NCBI GenBank assembly: GCA_017962925.1
Contig: JAGCUK010000069.1
Location: 1 to 64,000 of the forward strand
Reading direction: 5' to 3'
Source of the DNA: Bacteroidales bacterium
GTDB lineage: Bacteria > Bacteroidota > Bacteroidia > Bacteroidales > UBA932
DNA: 64,000 bases
The stretch's first letter is position 1, and each line of letters opens with the position of its first letter. The notes under the pieces are model-generated. The model saw nothing but the letters and a program-made list of their open reading frames with translations. It was not told the DNA's origin and did not search any database. This document shows, one piece after another, positions 20,553 through 29,556 of the stretch. The position numbers and the translations under genes were made by a program.

Positions 20553-21418
20553 GCCGTAACCTTATCCAGCACAAGTTTTACAAGGTCGTTGACACGAGCC
20601 TTGTAGTCGGTGTTGGCATCCTTCAGATAACGGTGCGCGATGGCACAGCACACGGTGATGGCATCGTGGCCCAGTTTGGCGGCCATGCCGGCGAGTGCGG
20701 AGCCCTCCATCTCGAAGTTGGTGATCTTATAGCCTTTGAATTCGAACTTCTCGAAGTCTTCAAGCATGTTAGGCATTGCGAGGCCCTGGCGCACGACACG
20801 CCCCTGAGGCCCGTAGAAGCCGGATGCGGAGACAGTCATACCCTTGACGGTGCTATCCTTGAAGAGATTGATAAGACGCTCTGAAGCGCGTACGAAATAG
20901 GGATCCGGCAGATGCTTTGCCCAGTGAGTAGCCTTCTTGAAAGCCTCCTCGAAATCCAGGAGAGCAATCTCGTCGCGGCCTTCGTACCAGTTCATCAGGC
21001 CGTCGCAGCCGACAGAAATGTGGCTCAGAATGAAAGATCCGATAGGAATCTCGGGCTGTATCGCCCCGCAGGTTCCGATACGGACAATAGTCAGCCTCTT
21101 ATGCTCGGGCTTGACCTCGCGGGTCTTGAAGTCCACGTTGGCAAGAGCGTCGAGCTCAGTCATGACGATGTCGATATTGTCGCAGCCGATGCCATGGGAA
21201 AGCGCTGTCACGCGCTTGCCGTGGTAGAGACCCGTAGCGAATGCGAATTCGCGGGACTGCCCCTTCGCCTCGATTTTGTCGAAGAGGGGCTCGAACATCT
21301 TCACGCGGTCAGGATCGCCGAAAACGATGACGGTGTCGGCAAGTTCCTCGGGCTTGATGTGGATGTGGAATGCCGATCCGTCGGCATTGATAATGAGTTC
21401 AGATTCAGGTATTCTCAT
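20549..21418 (-). CDS. Nucleoside phosphorylase (uridine phosphorylase-like)
   Basis: 289 residues. The PNP/UDP family fold shows GDPDRV near 35, IVRIGTCGAI near 112, and the nucleoside/ribose-binding NFEMEGSALAGMA near 235. The enzyme splits a nucleoside with phosphate into base and ribose-1-phosphate for salvage, in the cytoplasm. Uridine is the most likely substrate from overall resemblance, but purine use cannot be excluded. Last gene of the acyltransferase-prfA-LytTR-DUF4293 run, 12 nt after DUF4293. Confidence 0.88.
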   Translation of the reverse strand: MRIPESELIINADGSAFHIHIKPEELADTVIVFGDPDRVKMFEPLFDKIEAKGQSREFAFATGLYHGKRVTALSHGIGCDNIDIVMTELDALANVDFKTREVKPEHKRLTIVRIGTCGAIQPEIPIGSFILSHISVGCDGLMNWYEGRDEIALLDFEEAFKKATHWAKHLPDPYFVRASERLINLFKDSTVKGMTVSASGFYGPQGRVVRQGLAMPNMLEDFEKFEFKGYKITNFEMEGSALAGMAAKLGHDAITVCCAIAHRYLKDANTDYKARVNDLVKLVLDKVTA

Positions 21419-21430
21419 AATTCAGTGCTA

Positions 21431-21805
21431 TTATTTGCGTTTTGAGGCACGCAGGCGGGATGCGCTGCGCACAAGGAATTCGTCTTTGAGGATAGCCTTT
21501 GCAGCCAGGAAATCAAGAATGGCGGCCACTACGGGGAAAATCGAAGTCATGGTTAGAGTCGGACGCGGATCTGCCGTCAGATAAGACACTATCATCCATG
21601 CCTGAAGCCCGAGCAGAAGCAGGGCGGCCAGGCCGGAAAGACGCATCTGGAGCACCCTGGACTTGAGCAACACGATGGCCAGCAGTTGGCAAGCCAGCGC
21701 CAGGCTGAACAGGATGATAAATCCCGTTCCATAAGGCTGGAAATACATTGCGACGAGCAACCCCGACGCAATCAGAAGGTAAAGAGTCTGTATTCTCTGC
21801 CACAT
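21431..21805 (-). CDS. DUF4293 membrane protein
   Basis: 124 residues with four hydrophobic segments (about 7-22, 25-43, 54-74, 83-103) and the family start M-x-QRIQTLYL. DUF4293 is a Bacteroidota family of unknown function. It starts 3 nt after the LytTR gene stop. Confidence 0.8.
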   Translation of the reverse strand: MWQRIQTLYLLIASGLLVAMYFQPYGTGFIILFSLALACQLLAIVLLKSRVLQMRLSGLAALLLLGLQAWMIVSYLTADPRPTLTMTSIFPVVAAILDFLAAKAILKDEFLVRSASRLRASKRK

Positions 21806-21808
21806 AGC

Positions 21809-22324
21809 TTATCGTTCGTTGAATAATTCCAGCACCATAGCCTCGTAAGTCTTCGACACGGGCACATCTCCGATGCTGTCCACGCCAAGGTCCACGTAAT
21901 ACCCGTCTTTTTCTTTGTGCAGCACCTGCACCTTGGCCATATTAATTATGTATTTGCGGTGGCAGCGCACCAGGTCGCTGCCCACAAAGCTCTCCTCCAC
22001 AGTCTTCAGGCGGCAACGCAGCATATACTGCTTGATGCTGCCGGTATAATCCTGATACCACACCTTGATGTAGTTGTCGTCCGACTCGATGTAGTATATA
22101 TTCTTCAGGCGGACGCTCAGTTTCATGCCTCCTTCGTTGTCGGTCAGGGTTATGACCTTCTCATCCGGAGAAGAAACCTCGGTATCCGACACCACTCCGC
22201 TCATGTTCATAAGCCTCACCGTCTTGATGCTCTTACGCCACGCCAGTAGCACGATCAAAACGAAGCATACCAGCGTGAGGGACAAGGCACCCAGAACCAG
22301 CGAAACTATGGCAACAGCTTTCAT
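21809..22324 (-). CDS. LytTR DNA-binding protein with N-terminal membrane anchor
   Basis: 171 residues. One transmembrane helix (about 4-28) is followed by a linker and a LytTR domain (about 58-168): VRLKNIYYIESDDNYIKVWY, then LVRCHRKYIINMAKV, the typical beta-strand DNA-binding region. There is no response-regulator receiver domain, so it is a membrane-tethered DNA-binding protein instead of a two-component regulator. Its ATG overlaps the prfA stop (TAATG). Targets are unknown. Confidence 0.85.
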   Translation of the reverse strand: MKAVAIVSLVLGALSLTLVCFVLIVLLAWRKSIKTVRLMNMSGVVSDTEVSSPDEKVITLTDNEGGMKLSVRLKNIYYIESDDNYIKVWYQDYTGSIKQYMLRCRLKTVEESFVGSDLVRCHRKYIINMAKVQVLHKEKDGYYVDLGVDSIGDVPVSKTYEAMVLELFNER

Positions 22325-23412
22325 TATTCTCCGGCTTCCTTGAGGCGTTCAGCGTTTTCAGCTACCTGCAGCTGATCTATGCACTCCCGGATATCCCCGT
22401 CCATAAAGGCGGGAAGGTTGTACATGGTCCAGTTGATGCGATGGTCCGTCACGCGGGACTGGGGATAGTTATAGGTACGGATCTTGGCGGAACGGTCTCC
22501 CGTGGAAACCATGGTCTTGCGCTTTGCCGCGATACCGTCCAGATACTTCTGATGCTCCATGTTATAGAGTCGCGTACGGAGTTCCTCCATGGCGCGCTCG
22601 GCATTCTTGATCTGAGAACGCTCTTCCTGGCACTGCACCACGATTCCAGAGGGGATGTGGGTGAGGCGGACGGCGGAATAGGTGGTATTCACCCCCTGCC
22701 CGCCGGGACCGGATGCGCAGAAGAGATCCTTGCGGATATCCGCAGGGTTGATCTCGATATCGAACTCCCCTGCCTCGGGGAAGACTGCCACGGATGCCGC
22801 GGAAGTCTGGATGCGCCCCTGAGTCTCGGTCTGAGGCACGCGCTGGACGCGGTGGACGCCGGATTCATACTTCATGATGCCATAGACACCGTCGCCGCCG
22901 GAAAGCTTGAACACCACCTGCTTGAAGCCACCGGACGTGCCGGGGGCCTGATCCGTGATCTCCAACTTCCAGCCCATGCTCTCCGCGAAGTGCTGATACA
23001 TGCGGAAGAGGTCTCCTGCGAAGATGGCAGCCTCATCGCCACCGGTGCCACCGCGGATTTCCACGAGAGCATTCTTGCTATCGTCGGGATCCGCAGGGAT
23101 GAGCAAAAGCTTGATATTCTGCTCTATATCAGGAATTTGCGCCTCGATTTCGCTTATCTCCTCTCTGGCCATCTCCTTGAGCTCCGCATCGCTTTCATTC
23201 ATGAAAATATCCTTCGCGGAAGCCAGGTTGTCCAGCTTCTTCTTGTAGTCGAGACCCGCCTTGATAATGGGCTCGAGTTCCTTGTAATCCTTGTTGAGTT
23301 GAACGTACTTCTTCATATCCGACATCACGTCGGGGCTGGACAACTGCTCCTGAAGCGAAGCGAACTTGTCCTGCAGCGAAAGCACTTTCTCAAGCAATTT
23401 TGTATCTGCCAT
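22324..23412 (-). CDS. prfA: Peptide chain release factor 1
   Basis: 362 residues. It recognises UAA and UAG and triggers peptide release. The GGQ motif is at 237-239. The stop-codon-reading tripeptide, normally Pro-Ala-Thr in RF1, is PQT here (193-195, in [10 protein letters not shown]). The sequence around GGQ is [10 protein letters not shown], where many RF1 proteins have GAGGQHVNKT. Both differences are in line with a Bacteroidota subtype. The domain 1 coiled coil (about 20-100) is intact. It lies 6 nt after the acyltransferase-like gene. Confidence 0.96.
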   Translation of the reverse strand: MADTKLLEKVLSLQDKFASLQEQLSSPDVMSDMKKYVQLNKDYKELEPIIKAGLDYKKKLDNLASAKDIFMNESDAELKEMAREEISEIEAQIPDIEQNIKLLLIPADPDDSKNALVEIRGGTGGDEAAIFAGDLFRMYQHFAESMGWKLEITDQAPGTSGGFKQVVFKLSGGDGVYGIMKYESGVHRVQRVPQTETQGRIQTSAASVAVFPEAGEFDIEINPADIRKDLFCASGPGGQGVNTTYSAVRLTHIPSGIVVQCQEERSQIKNAERAMEELRTRLYNMEHQKYLDGIAAKRKTMVSTGDRSAKIRTYNYPQSRVTDHRINWTMYNLPAFMDGDIRECIDQLQVAENAERLKEAGE

Positions 23413-23418
23413 AAATTA

Positions 23419-24543
23419 TCAATCTCCTATCTTCTTGATGTAGCAGCGGCGGCGCATGAAAGGCTCATGCTCGTAGCTGTTCCAAATATTCACTGCGCTG
23501 TTGCTCTCGATCTGGGGATTTGAAATAGCCCAGCGCATCCCTACCCGGATGGCTCTGTCGGCCATCTCCTTGTAATAAACTGCGGAAACCCCCTTGTTCT
23601 GCCATTCCGGCACGGCGCCATTGATCATCAGGTCGGTGGTTTCGAAGTTGTGCATCGCCTTCAGAAGGTGCCACCATCCGAAGGGGAAGAAACGACCCTT
23701 GGCCTTCTGCAGGGCCCTGGAGATGGTAGGGAAGGAAATGCCGAAAGCCACAATCTCGTCGTTCTCGTCCAGCAGTAGGCAGCTGGCCTTGTCGGAGATA
23801 TAAGGCATCGAATCTTCCGCTTCCTGTTCAATCTCCTTCTCCGTGAAGGGAATGAAGTTATAGACGGTCTCGGCGAAACTGTCGCTGTAGAGGCGGAAGA
23901 ACTTGCGCACCATCTCGGGATTTTTCTTGAGTTTCTCCAAGCTCCCGAAATGGAGGTTGTAGCGGTCTTCCACTATCTTTGCCACCCTGCGGGCCTTCTC
24001 GGGCACACCGTGGTTTGCCACCATCTTGTACTGGATCCAGTCGCACTCCTTCTCGAAGCCGAGTTGCTCCATGAAGTCGTTGTAGTAGGGATAGTTGTAG
24101 ATGCAATTGAAGGGAGGGATGTTCTCGTATCCTTCCACCAGCATTCCCTGCTTGCCGAGGGTGTTGTAATAGAGGGGGCCGTGGATGGTATCCATCCCCT
24201 GCTCCTTCGCCCATGCGGAGGCCGTGTCGATGAGGAGTTTCGCTACCTGGAAGTCCTTGATCACGTCGAACCAGCCGAAGCGGCAGCACTTCTTGTCGTA
24301 GCGCTCATTGTAGCGGGGATTGATCATCGCGCAGATGCGTCCCACTACCTTCAGTCCGCTGACTGCAATCCACATTTTGCGTACGCAGTACTCCAACGCA
24401 GCATCCTTCGTGAGGTTGCGCACCTCACGGGTATGCAGAGCCGGAACGTACTGCGGACATCCCTTGTAGAGATGGTCCGGAAAACGCACGAAACGCAACA
24501 CGTCTTTTGCGTCCTTTACCTCTATTATCTTATAATCTGCCAT
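23419..24543 (-). CDS. GNAT-like acyltransferase family protein
   Basis: 374 residues from ATG 24543. A longer frame would begin at a TTG (24552) that lies inside the promoter box, so the inner ATG is chosen. Two GNAT-like halves can be read: VVGRICAMINPRYNERY near 70-85, and a C-terminal half with EIVAFGISFPTISRAL and AVPEWQNKGVSAVYYKEM. This kind of protein is common beside housekeeping genes in Bacteroidota and is usually annotated only as N-acetyltransferase. No substrate can be proposed. First gene of the prfA run. Confidence 0.65.
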   Translation of the reverse strand: MADYKIIEVKDAKDVLRFVRFPDHLYKGCPQYVPALHTREVRNLTKDAALEYCVRKMWIAVSGLKVVGRICAMINPRYNERYDKKCCRFGWFDVIKDFQVAKLLIDTASAWAKEQGMDTIHGPLYYNTLGKQGMLVEGYENIPPFNCIYNYPYYNDFMEQLGFEKECDWIQYKMVANHGVPEKARRVAKIVEDRYNLHFGSLEKLKKNPEMVRKFFRLYSDSFAETVYNFIPFTEKEIEQEAEDSMPYISDKASCLLLDENDEIVAFGISFPTISRALQKAKGRFFPFGWWHLLKAMHNFETTDLMINGAVPEWQNKGVSAVYYKEMADRAIRVGMRWAISNPQIESNSAVNIWNSYEHEPFMRRRCYIKKIGD

Positions 24544-24549
24544 AGCCTG

Positions 24550-24557
24550 CAAATATA
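24550..24557 (-). promoter_or_regulatory. -7 promoter box of the prfA run
   Basis: Minus strand TATATTTG matches TAnnTTTG exactly and ends 6 nt before the ATG at 24543. This predicts a nearly leaderless mRNA and decides the start codon. Confidence 0.65.
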
Positions 24558-24565
24558 ACTCTTTT

Positions 24566-25864
24566 TTATTTCACCCCGTTCCAGTGAGGCCCGAAGCGCT
24601 CGAAGGCAGCGCGGTCCAGAGCCTCGCGGTCGTCCGGGTGAGCGATGCTGATCATCAGCCTGGCACGTTCCTGAAGAGACTTGCCATAGAGATCCACCGC
24701 ACCGTATTCCGTCACGATCCAGTGGGCATCCGCACGGGGAGTCACCACCCCTGCGCCGGGATTCAGCTGAGGCACGATCTTACTCTTGCCCTTGTTGGTG
24801 CGGGAGGCAAATGCGGTGATGCTCTTTCCACCTTCGCTCATGGAAGCGCCACGCACGAATTCCAGCTGTCCACCGGTGCCGGAGAAGATGCGAGTGCCGA
24901 TGCTGTCGGCGCTGATCTGCCCGGTGAAATCCACCTCAGTGGCGGAGTTGATGGCCTTCATATGCGGATTCTGGCGGATGACGAAGGGATCGTTCACGTA
25001 TTTGATATCCCGCATCAGCACGTCAGGATTATGATCGATGAAGGAATATACATCGTTGCTGCCGAGAAGGAAGGATGCCACGATCTTGCCCTTGTCGATG
25101 GCCTTGTTACTGCCGTTGATGACGCCTTTCTTGATCAGACGGAGGAGGCCGTCGGCGAACATCTCGGTGTGTAGGCCGAGGTTCTTGTGGTTCACCAACT
25201 GGGCTGCAAGGGCATTCGGCAGGGCACCGATGCCCATCTGGATGCAGTCCCCATCCTCCACGAGGGCGGCGCAATTCTTTCCGATGAGCACTTCGGTAGG
25301 GGTAGGCTCGGCGAAGGCTGCGGTCACCAAAGGAGTATCGTCCTGCACCAGATAATCGAACTGGTCCAGGCTGAGGAGATCTCCGTATGCGAAAGGCACG
25401 TTGGGGTTCACCACGCCGATCACCAGGTCGGCACTTTCCACGGCCGCTACAGAGCAGTCCACCGAGGTTCCCAGCGACACTCTCCCCTGCTCGTCCGGCA
25501 GAGAAACCTGCACCAGGGCAGCCCCGAGAGGGATCTGCCTTGTGCGATAAAGCTTCTGGCTCTCGCCGAGGTGAACTGGCAGATAGTCTGCATATCCGGC
25601 ATTCACGTTGGCACGTACGTTCGGGCCCACGAAAAATCCCTGGTCGAAGAAAATTCCTTCGTAACGAGGCTCGCTGTAGGGAGCGGGGCCTTCGGTATGG
25701 AAATGGTGGAAATGCAGGTCCCGCACATCCCCCGCATCTGCACGGCGGCAGAGGGCGCTGATCAGGCAATGCGGCACGCTGGCCACGCTGCTCAGATGGA
25801 TATGACTCCCGGAAGGAATGTGGCTGACGGCTTCGTCGGCGGATACGTATTTGATTGCTTTCAT
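24566..25864 (-). CDS. Acetyl-CoA hydrolase/CoA-transferase family protein
   Basis: 432 residues. Family I-like CoA-transferase: N-terminal half with IPLGAALVQVSLPDEQGRVS near 111-130, catalytic Glu likely Glu234 in LHTEMFADG, and the C-terminal family block VTEYGAVDLYGKSLQERARL near 388-407. Such enzymes move CoA between acetate and another acid (4-hydroxybutyrate, butyrate or succinate), and this could feed the acetate pathway served by ackA-pta at 38-40 kb (inference). A weak promoter-like TATCTTCG (7 of 8) lies about 32 nt upstream at 25896-25903 on the minus strand. Confidence 0.88.
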   Translation of the reverse strand: MKAIKYVSADEAVSHIPSGSHIHLSSVASVPHCLISALCRRADAGDVRDLHFHHFHTEGPAPYSEPRYEGIFFDQGFFVGPNVRANVNAGYADYLPVHLGESQKLYRTRQIPLGAALVQVSLPDEQGRVSLGTSVDCSVAAVESADLVIGVVNPNVPFAYGDLLSLDQFDYLVQDDTPLVTAAFAEPTPTEVLIGKNCAALVEDGDCIQMGIGALPNALAAQLVNHKNLGLHTEMFADGLLRLIKKGVINGSNKAIDKGKIVASFLLGSNDVYSFIDHNPDVLMRDIKYVNDPFVIRQNPHMKAINSATEVDFTGQISADSIGTRIFSGTGGQLEFVRGASMSEGGKSITAFASRTNKGKSKIVPQLNPGAGVVTPRADAHWIVTEYGAVDLYGKSLQERARLMISIAHPDDREALDRAAFERFGPHWNGVK

Positions 25865-25920
25865 CGGGTATATTTCTTATTCTTGCAATAACTTACGAAG
25901 ATAAGAAATATTTGGGACTT

Positions 25921-26712
25921 TTACAACCCTTTGGCCTTGCCTTCGTCCCAGATTTCATCCATTTCAGCAAGGGTCATCTGCTTGAGGTCCCGGCCCTGAG
26001 CGATGGTCTGTTCTTCGAGATATGTAAAGCGGCGGCGGAACTTCTCACAGGCCTTGTCCAGGGCCACCGAAGGATCCACTCCGTAGAGGCGGGCCGCGTT
26101 CACCACGGCGAAAAGAAGGTCGCCAAATTCCTCTTCCTTATGGGCGGTTCCGGGCTCACCCACAGCCTCGCGGGCCTCGCTGAATTCCTCCAGAACCTTG
26201 TCCCAGACCTGCTGAGGCTCTTCCCAGTCGAAGCCCACACTACGTGCCTTGTCCTGCATTGCATAAGCCTTCAGCACCGGAGGAAAACTCCTCGGCACAC
26301 CGCCCAGAATCGTGCGGTTGCCACCTTTTTCTTTGGTCTTTATGAGTTCCCAGTTCTTAGCGACTTCTTCCTCCGTCATGCCTTCCGATGCCCCACCGCC
26401 GAATACGTGGGGATGGCGGAATCGCATCTTCTCGCAAAGGCCGTGGATCACGTCCGCGATGTCCCAGCGGCCCTCCTCTTCGGCAATGCGCGCGTAGAAA
26501 ATTATATGCAGGAGCACGTCGCCGAGTTCCTTGCGGAGGTCCTTGTCATCACTGCGAAGAACCGCATCGCTAAGTTCATAGACCTCTTCTACGGTCATCG
26601 GCCGAAGGCTTTCCGTAGTCTGCGCCGCATTCCACGGGCACTTCGCCCGCAGCGTCTCCATTATCTCCAGCGCCTCAGCAAACGCCGCCAGTTTTTCTTC
26701 TTTTGTATGCAT
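25921..26712 (-). CDS. mazG: Nucleoside triphosphate pyrophosphohydrolase MazG
   Basis: 263 residues from the ATG at 26712. The frame opens earlier, but that start lies within rsmD and lacks the conserved beginning. It hydrolyses NTPs to NMP and pyrophosphate to clean nucleotide pools. Two MazG domains are visible: the first with CPWNAAQTTESLRPMTVEEVYE and KELGDVLLHIIFYARIAEEEGR (about 25-95), carrying the metal-binding Glu/Asp set; the second near 150-240 with EEFGDLLFAVVNAARLYG. The start is 4 nt after the rsmD stop. Confidence 0.93.
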   Translation of the reverse strand: MHTKEEKLAAFAEALEIMETLRAKCPWNAAQTTESLRPMTVEEVYELSDAVLRSDDKDLRKELGDVLLHIIFYARIAEEEGRWDIADVIHGLCEKMRFRHPHVFGGGASEGMTEEEVAKNWELIKTKEKGGNRTILGGVPRSFPPVLKAYAMQDKARSVGFDWEEPQQVWDKVLEEFSEAREAVGEPGTAHKEEEFGDLLFAVVNAARLYGVDPSVALDKACEKFRRRFTYLEEQTIAQGRDLKQMTLAEMDEIWDEGKAKGL

Positions 26713-26716
26713 CTTA

Positions 26717-27250
26717 TTATTTTGTAAAGAAGGAGAAGTGCACGCGGCCATAGACCTTTTCCTTCACGAAGGCCGGGTGCGAAGTGAACGAATGCTCGTC
26801 CCCGTGTTCGAGAATGAAATAGCACCCGGGATGAAGGATATCCTGACCCAGAACCTTGTCCGGAATGGTTTCCAGGCCTTCCAGAGCATAAGGCGGATCC
26901 GCAAAGATCAGATCGAATTTCTCGGTGCAGATGGGCAGGAAATCGAACACATTGTCCCGCACCATAGTCACATTGTGCAAGCCCAGACGGGCCGCTTCGC
27001 GCTTAATGAACGAGGCATTCTCTCGGGCCATCTCCACACAATACACACGCGCAGCACCGCGCGAGGCGAATTCGAAACTGATGGCGCCGGTGCCTCCGAA
27101 GAGGTCCAGAACCTTCAGATCCTCGAACTCATATTCATTATTCAGGACATTGAAAAGGCCCTCCCTGGCAAAATCCGTGGTGGGCCGGGCCGCATAGCGT
27201 TGCGGCAGATCTATGGTTTTTCCCTTGAGGGTTCCCCCGATGATTCTCAT
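26717..27250 (-). CDS. rsmD: 16S rRNA (guanine-N2) methyltransferase RsmD
   Basis: 177 residues. An SAM-dependent methyltransferase of 16S rRNA G966. The N-terminus MRIIGGTLKGK is typical; SAM-binding DLFGGTGAISFEFASRGA is at about 49-66; the catalytic DPPY is at 118-121 in FDLIFADPPY. It overlaps the DUF3822-like gene by ATGA and is followed by mazG. Confidence 0.95.
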   Translation of the reverse strand: MRIIGGTLKGKTIDLPQRYAARPTTDFAREGLFNVLNNEYEFEDLKVLDLFGGTGAISFEFASRGAARVYCVEMARENASFIKREAARLGLHNVTMVRDNVFDFLPICTEKFDLIFADPPYALEGLETIPDKVLGQDILHPGCYFILEHGDEHSFTSHPAFVKEKVYGRVHFSFFTK

Positions 27251-27726
27251 ATCTGCTCCACCGACTTGAAATAGCGGTAGAGGCTCATCTCCTCCTCTGG
27301 CCCCACCAGACTGCGCATGCAGATGGTGGAAACCTCGGGATTCAGCTGGAGCTGCTTCATCGCGAGGAAGATGTAATACTCCGCAGTGGTGAAATCCGGA
27401 GCATCGAAGACGTTCGCCAGTAGCAGGCTTCCACCCTGTGCGATGGCGAGGAAAAGCCGGCCTTCCTTGTGGGAAGCGACTATCTTGTTATAGTCCCGGC
27501 AGGAGGGCAGGGCCTGGAGGATATAATACAGCTCCGGAAAGGCCTCAACACGCTCATTCTCAACGGCATACACCAACACAGCATCGTATTGGGGCACATC
27601 CACCCATTTGACGGCATCACCCTCCTTCAAAGCAACGACTTCTCCAAGGATGTCCCTTGCAGAAGTCGTGTTGAAGAAATGCGACGGCACCAGGGTGCAC
27701 GCTGCGGTGAGAATGGAGACTTCCAC
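27247..27726 (-). CDS. Short DUF3822-like protein
   Basis: 159 residues from a GTG at 27726, 2 nt after the upstream stop. The C-terminal two-thirds (AEYYIFLAMKQLQLNPEVSTI and following) and the position just before rsmD fit the Bacteroidota DUF3822 family, whose members are often around 250-270 residues. This copy therefore seems to be short, with the region where a longer N-terminal half would lie occupied by the previous gene. Function is unknown. It could equally be a divergent full-length member. Confidence 0.6.
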   Translation of the reverse strand: MEVSILTAACTLVPSHFFNTTSARDILGEVVALKEGDAVKWVDVPQYDAVLVYAVENERVEAFPELYYILQALPSCRDYNKIVASHKEGRLFLAIAQGGSLLLANVFDAPDFTTAEYYIFLAMKQLQLNPEVSTICMRSLVGPEEEMSLYRYFKSVEQI

Positions 27727-27728
27727 CT

Positions 27729-28424
27729 CTACTCCCAGTTACCGGCGTTATTGTTAGGTGCGGTGACGGAACCCACCTGCAGGCCTTCGTAGCGGTTCTG
27801 GTCTTTCTTCTCGGCATCGAGGTTGATGCGGAGCTGATTGTCCATACCCTTGAGGAGCGCCTTGTAAGGCATCTTGGCCTCGAACAGAGGAACCGGAACA
27901 CCGGAAACCGTCTTCACGATAGCCTCCATGAGCACGGGCTGGCCGCCGCTGAAGGGGATATACTTGAGAGAGTCCACGACGAAATCGTCCCTATGGGTGA
28001 AGAGGGTATCCTTGACGGGGATCTTGGTCTCCACTGAGAACACGAGGTTCTTGTCCCCTGCTTCATAGAGCTTGAGGAAATCCTCGCCGGTCATCTTCTT
28101 GCGTGCAGACCTCTTGACCTTTTCGGTGTGGGCGACTGCAACAGAGTCGTCCAGGGAACCGACCTGCATCACGATGCCCATCTTGCCGTTGTTGTAAAAG
28201 TCCGCGAGGGAATCTACGGTGGAGGTGAACTTGCCGTTCACGCTCTTGAATGCAACCTGCAGGGTACGGATATCCTTGAGGCGCTGGATGGCGATGGATT
28301 CACGATAAGCCTTCTGTTTGTTGAAGTTCACAGGCTTCATTATGCTCTTGACGATGAGGTCCACGAGCAGTACGCAGAGAAGGAACAGGACAATCTCCAG
28401 AATGATCTTGACTGATTTTTTCAT
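27729..28424 (-). CDS. Membrane-anchored hypothetical protein
   Basis: 231 residues from ATG 28424. A TTG four codons earlier is possible but less likely. One N-terminal transmembrane helix (about 7-25), then a mostly beta-type extracytoplasmic part with an RLKDIRTLQVAFKSVNGKFT segment, which recalls the start of pseudopilin-like or periplasmic domains, and a DFVVDSLKYIPFSGG segment. I do not recognise a characterised family. First gene of the run with DUF3822, rsmD and mazG, behind its own promoter. Confidence 0.7.
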   Translation of the reverse strand: MKKSVKIILEIVLFLLCVLLVDLIVKSIMKPVNFNKQKAYRESIAIQRLKDIRTLQVAFKSVNGKFTSTVDSLADFYNNGKMGIVMQVGSLDDSVAVAHTEKVKRSARKKMTGEDFLKLYEAGDKNLVFSVETKIPVKDTLFTHRDDFVVDSLKYIPFSGGQPVLMEAIVKTVSGVPVPLFEAKMPYKALLKGMDNQLRINLDAEKKDQNRYEGLQVGSVTAPNNNAGNWE

Positions 28425-28456
28425 ATTTCTTTTCAATAATTTCGTCTATATCCGCA

Positions 28457-28464
28457 CAAAGTTA
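28457..28464 (-). promoter_or_regulatory. -7 promoter box of the rsmD-mazG run
   Basis: Minus strand TAACTTTG matches TAnnTTTG exactly and lies 32 nt before ATG 28424. It is divergent from the DHH gene promoter. Confidence 0.55.
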
Positions 28465-28496
28465 GAAATTTCATTTTTCAAATGCAATATTCTTAC

Positions 28497-28504
28497 TAAA
28501 TTTG
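28497..28504 (+). promoter_or_regulatory. -7 promoter box of the DHH-to-beta-lactamase operon
   Basis: TAAATTTG matches TAnnTTTG exactly and ends 11 nt before the ATG at 28516, predicting a very short leader. Confidence 0.6.
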
Positions 28505-28515
28505 CTCGCGAAATA

Positions 28516-29547
28516 ATGGAAAACATTTCTTCTTTGAGCCGCATTCTCGGAGCCTCCTCGAAGGTTTCCGTCGTTGTCCATACGCATCCCGACGGAGATG
28601 CGCTCGGCAGCGGCGCCGCAATGCTCATTTACCTCCGGGAAAGGCTCGGGAAAGATGCCATGCTGATTCTACCGGATTCGGCGCCTCACACCGTCGATTT
28701 CGTGGTAGATGGCCTCGGCGCGCTGGATGCATCCTTCCAACTCGAGGCGGTAGAAGAAAGGATTGCGGCTTCCGACCTCATCCTTATCCTCGACCTCAAC
28801 CAACTCCATCGCACGGAGCAACTCGCCGGAGCGCTGGAGGCATCCCCCGCAACCAAAGTCCTGATAGACCATCACCTCCATCCGGACCTGGCACCGTTCG
28901 ATCTGGTGTTCTCCGAACCCGAGCGTTCCTCGGCCTGCGAACTGCTTTATTTCATCCTCAAAGAGCTTGAAAACGGAGAGACCGGCAAGCTGCCGGCACG
29001 CTGCCTGGAGGCCTTGATGACGGGCATGACCACCGACACCAACAACTTCGCCAACTCCGTGATTCCCAGCACATTGCAGATGGCTTCGGAGCTGCTTCTG
29101 GCCGGCGTGGACAGGGACGGCATCATAGACAAACTCTACCATAGCGACAGAGAAGAGAGGATATTTGCATTCGCAGACATGGTGGCGAACCACCTGACCA
29201 TTCTCCCCTCCGGCATATCCTATATGATAATGACCGAAGAGATGCAAAGTGCTTATGGTCTGGAGGATGGAGAAACCGAAGGGCTGGTGAACCTCCCCCT
29301 CAATATGGAGAAGGTGCGGATGAGCATCTTCATCCGCGAAGAAAAAGGCCTCTTCCGAGTGAGCATACGCTCCAAGCGCGGCCTCTCTGCCCAGCATATG
29401 GCCAGAGACTTCTTCCACGGCGGTGGGCACGAACTGGCGGCCGGGGGCAAAATCTTCTGGCCGGAAGATATGCCCGGCAAAGATGCAGCCGCCGCTTATC
29501 TCGAAGAGATTGCGGCACGATTTCTGCGAAACGAAACGACGAACTGA
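28516..29547 (+). CDS. DHH family phosphoesterase (NrnA-like)
   Basis: 343 residues from ATG 28516. The longer frame upstream runs through the divergent promoter and is rejected. The DHH domain shows HTHPDGDALGS (22-32) and LIDHHLHPD near 113-121; DHHA1 follows, with the GGGHELAAGG motif near 300. NrnA-type enzymes degrade short RNAs or pAp and c-di-AMP-derived pApA; which substrate applies is not visible. It heads a plus-strand operon with an FKBP-like lipoprotein, a MATE exporter and a beta-lactamase-fold protein. Confidence 0.88.
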   Translation: MENISSLSRILGASSKVSVVVHTHPDGDALGSGAAMLIYLRERLGKDAMLILPDSAPHTVDFVVDGLGALDASFQLEAVEERIAASDLILILDLNQLHRTEQLAGALEASPATKVLIDHHLHPDLAPFDLVFSEPERSSACELLYFILKELENGETGKLPARCLEALMTGMTTDTNNFANSVIPSTLQMASELLLAGVDRDGIIDKLYHSDREERIFAFADMVANHLTILPSGISYMIMTEEMQSAYGLEDGETEGLVNLPLNMEKVRMSIFIREEKGLFRVSIRSKRGLSAQHMARDFFHGGGHELAAGGKIFWPEDMPGKDAAAAYLEEIAARFLRNETTN

Positions 29548-29556
29548 AAGATTTGT

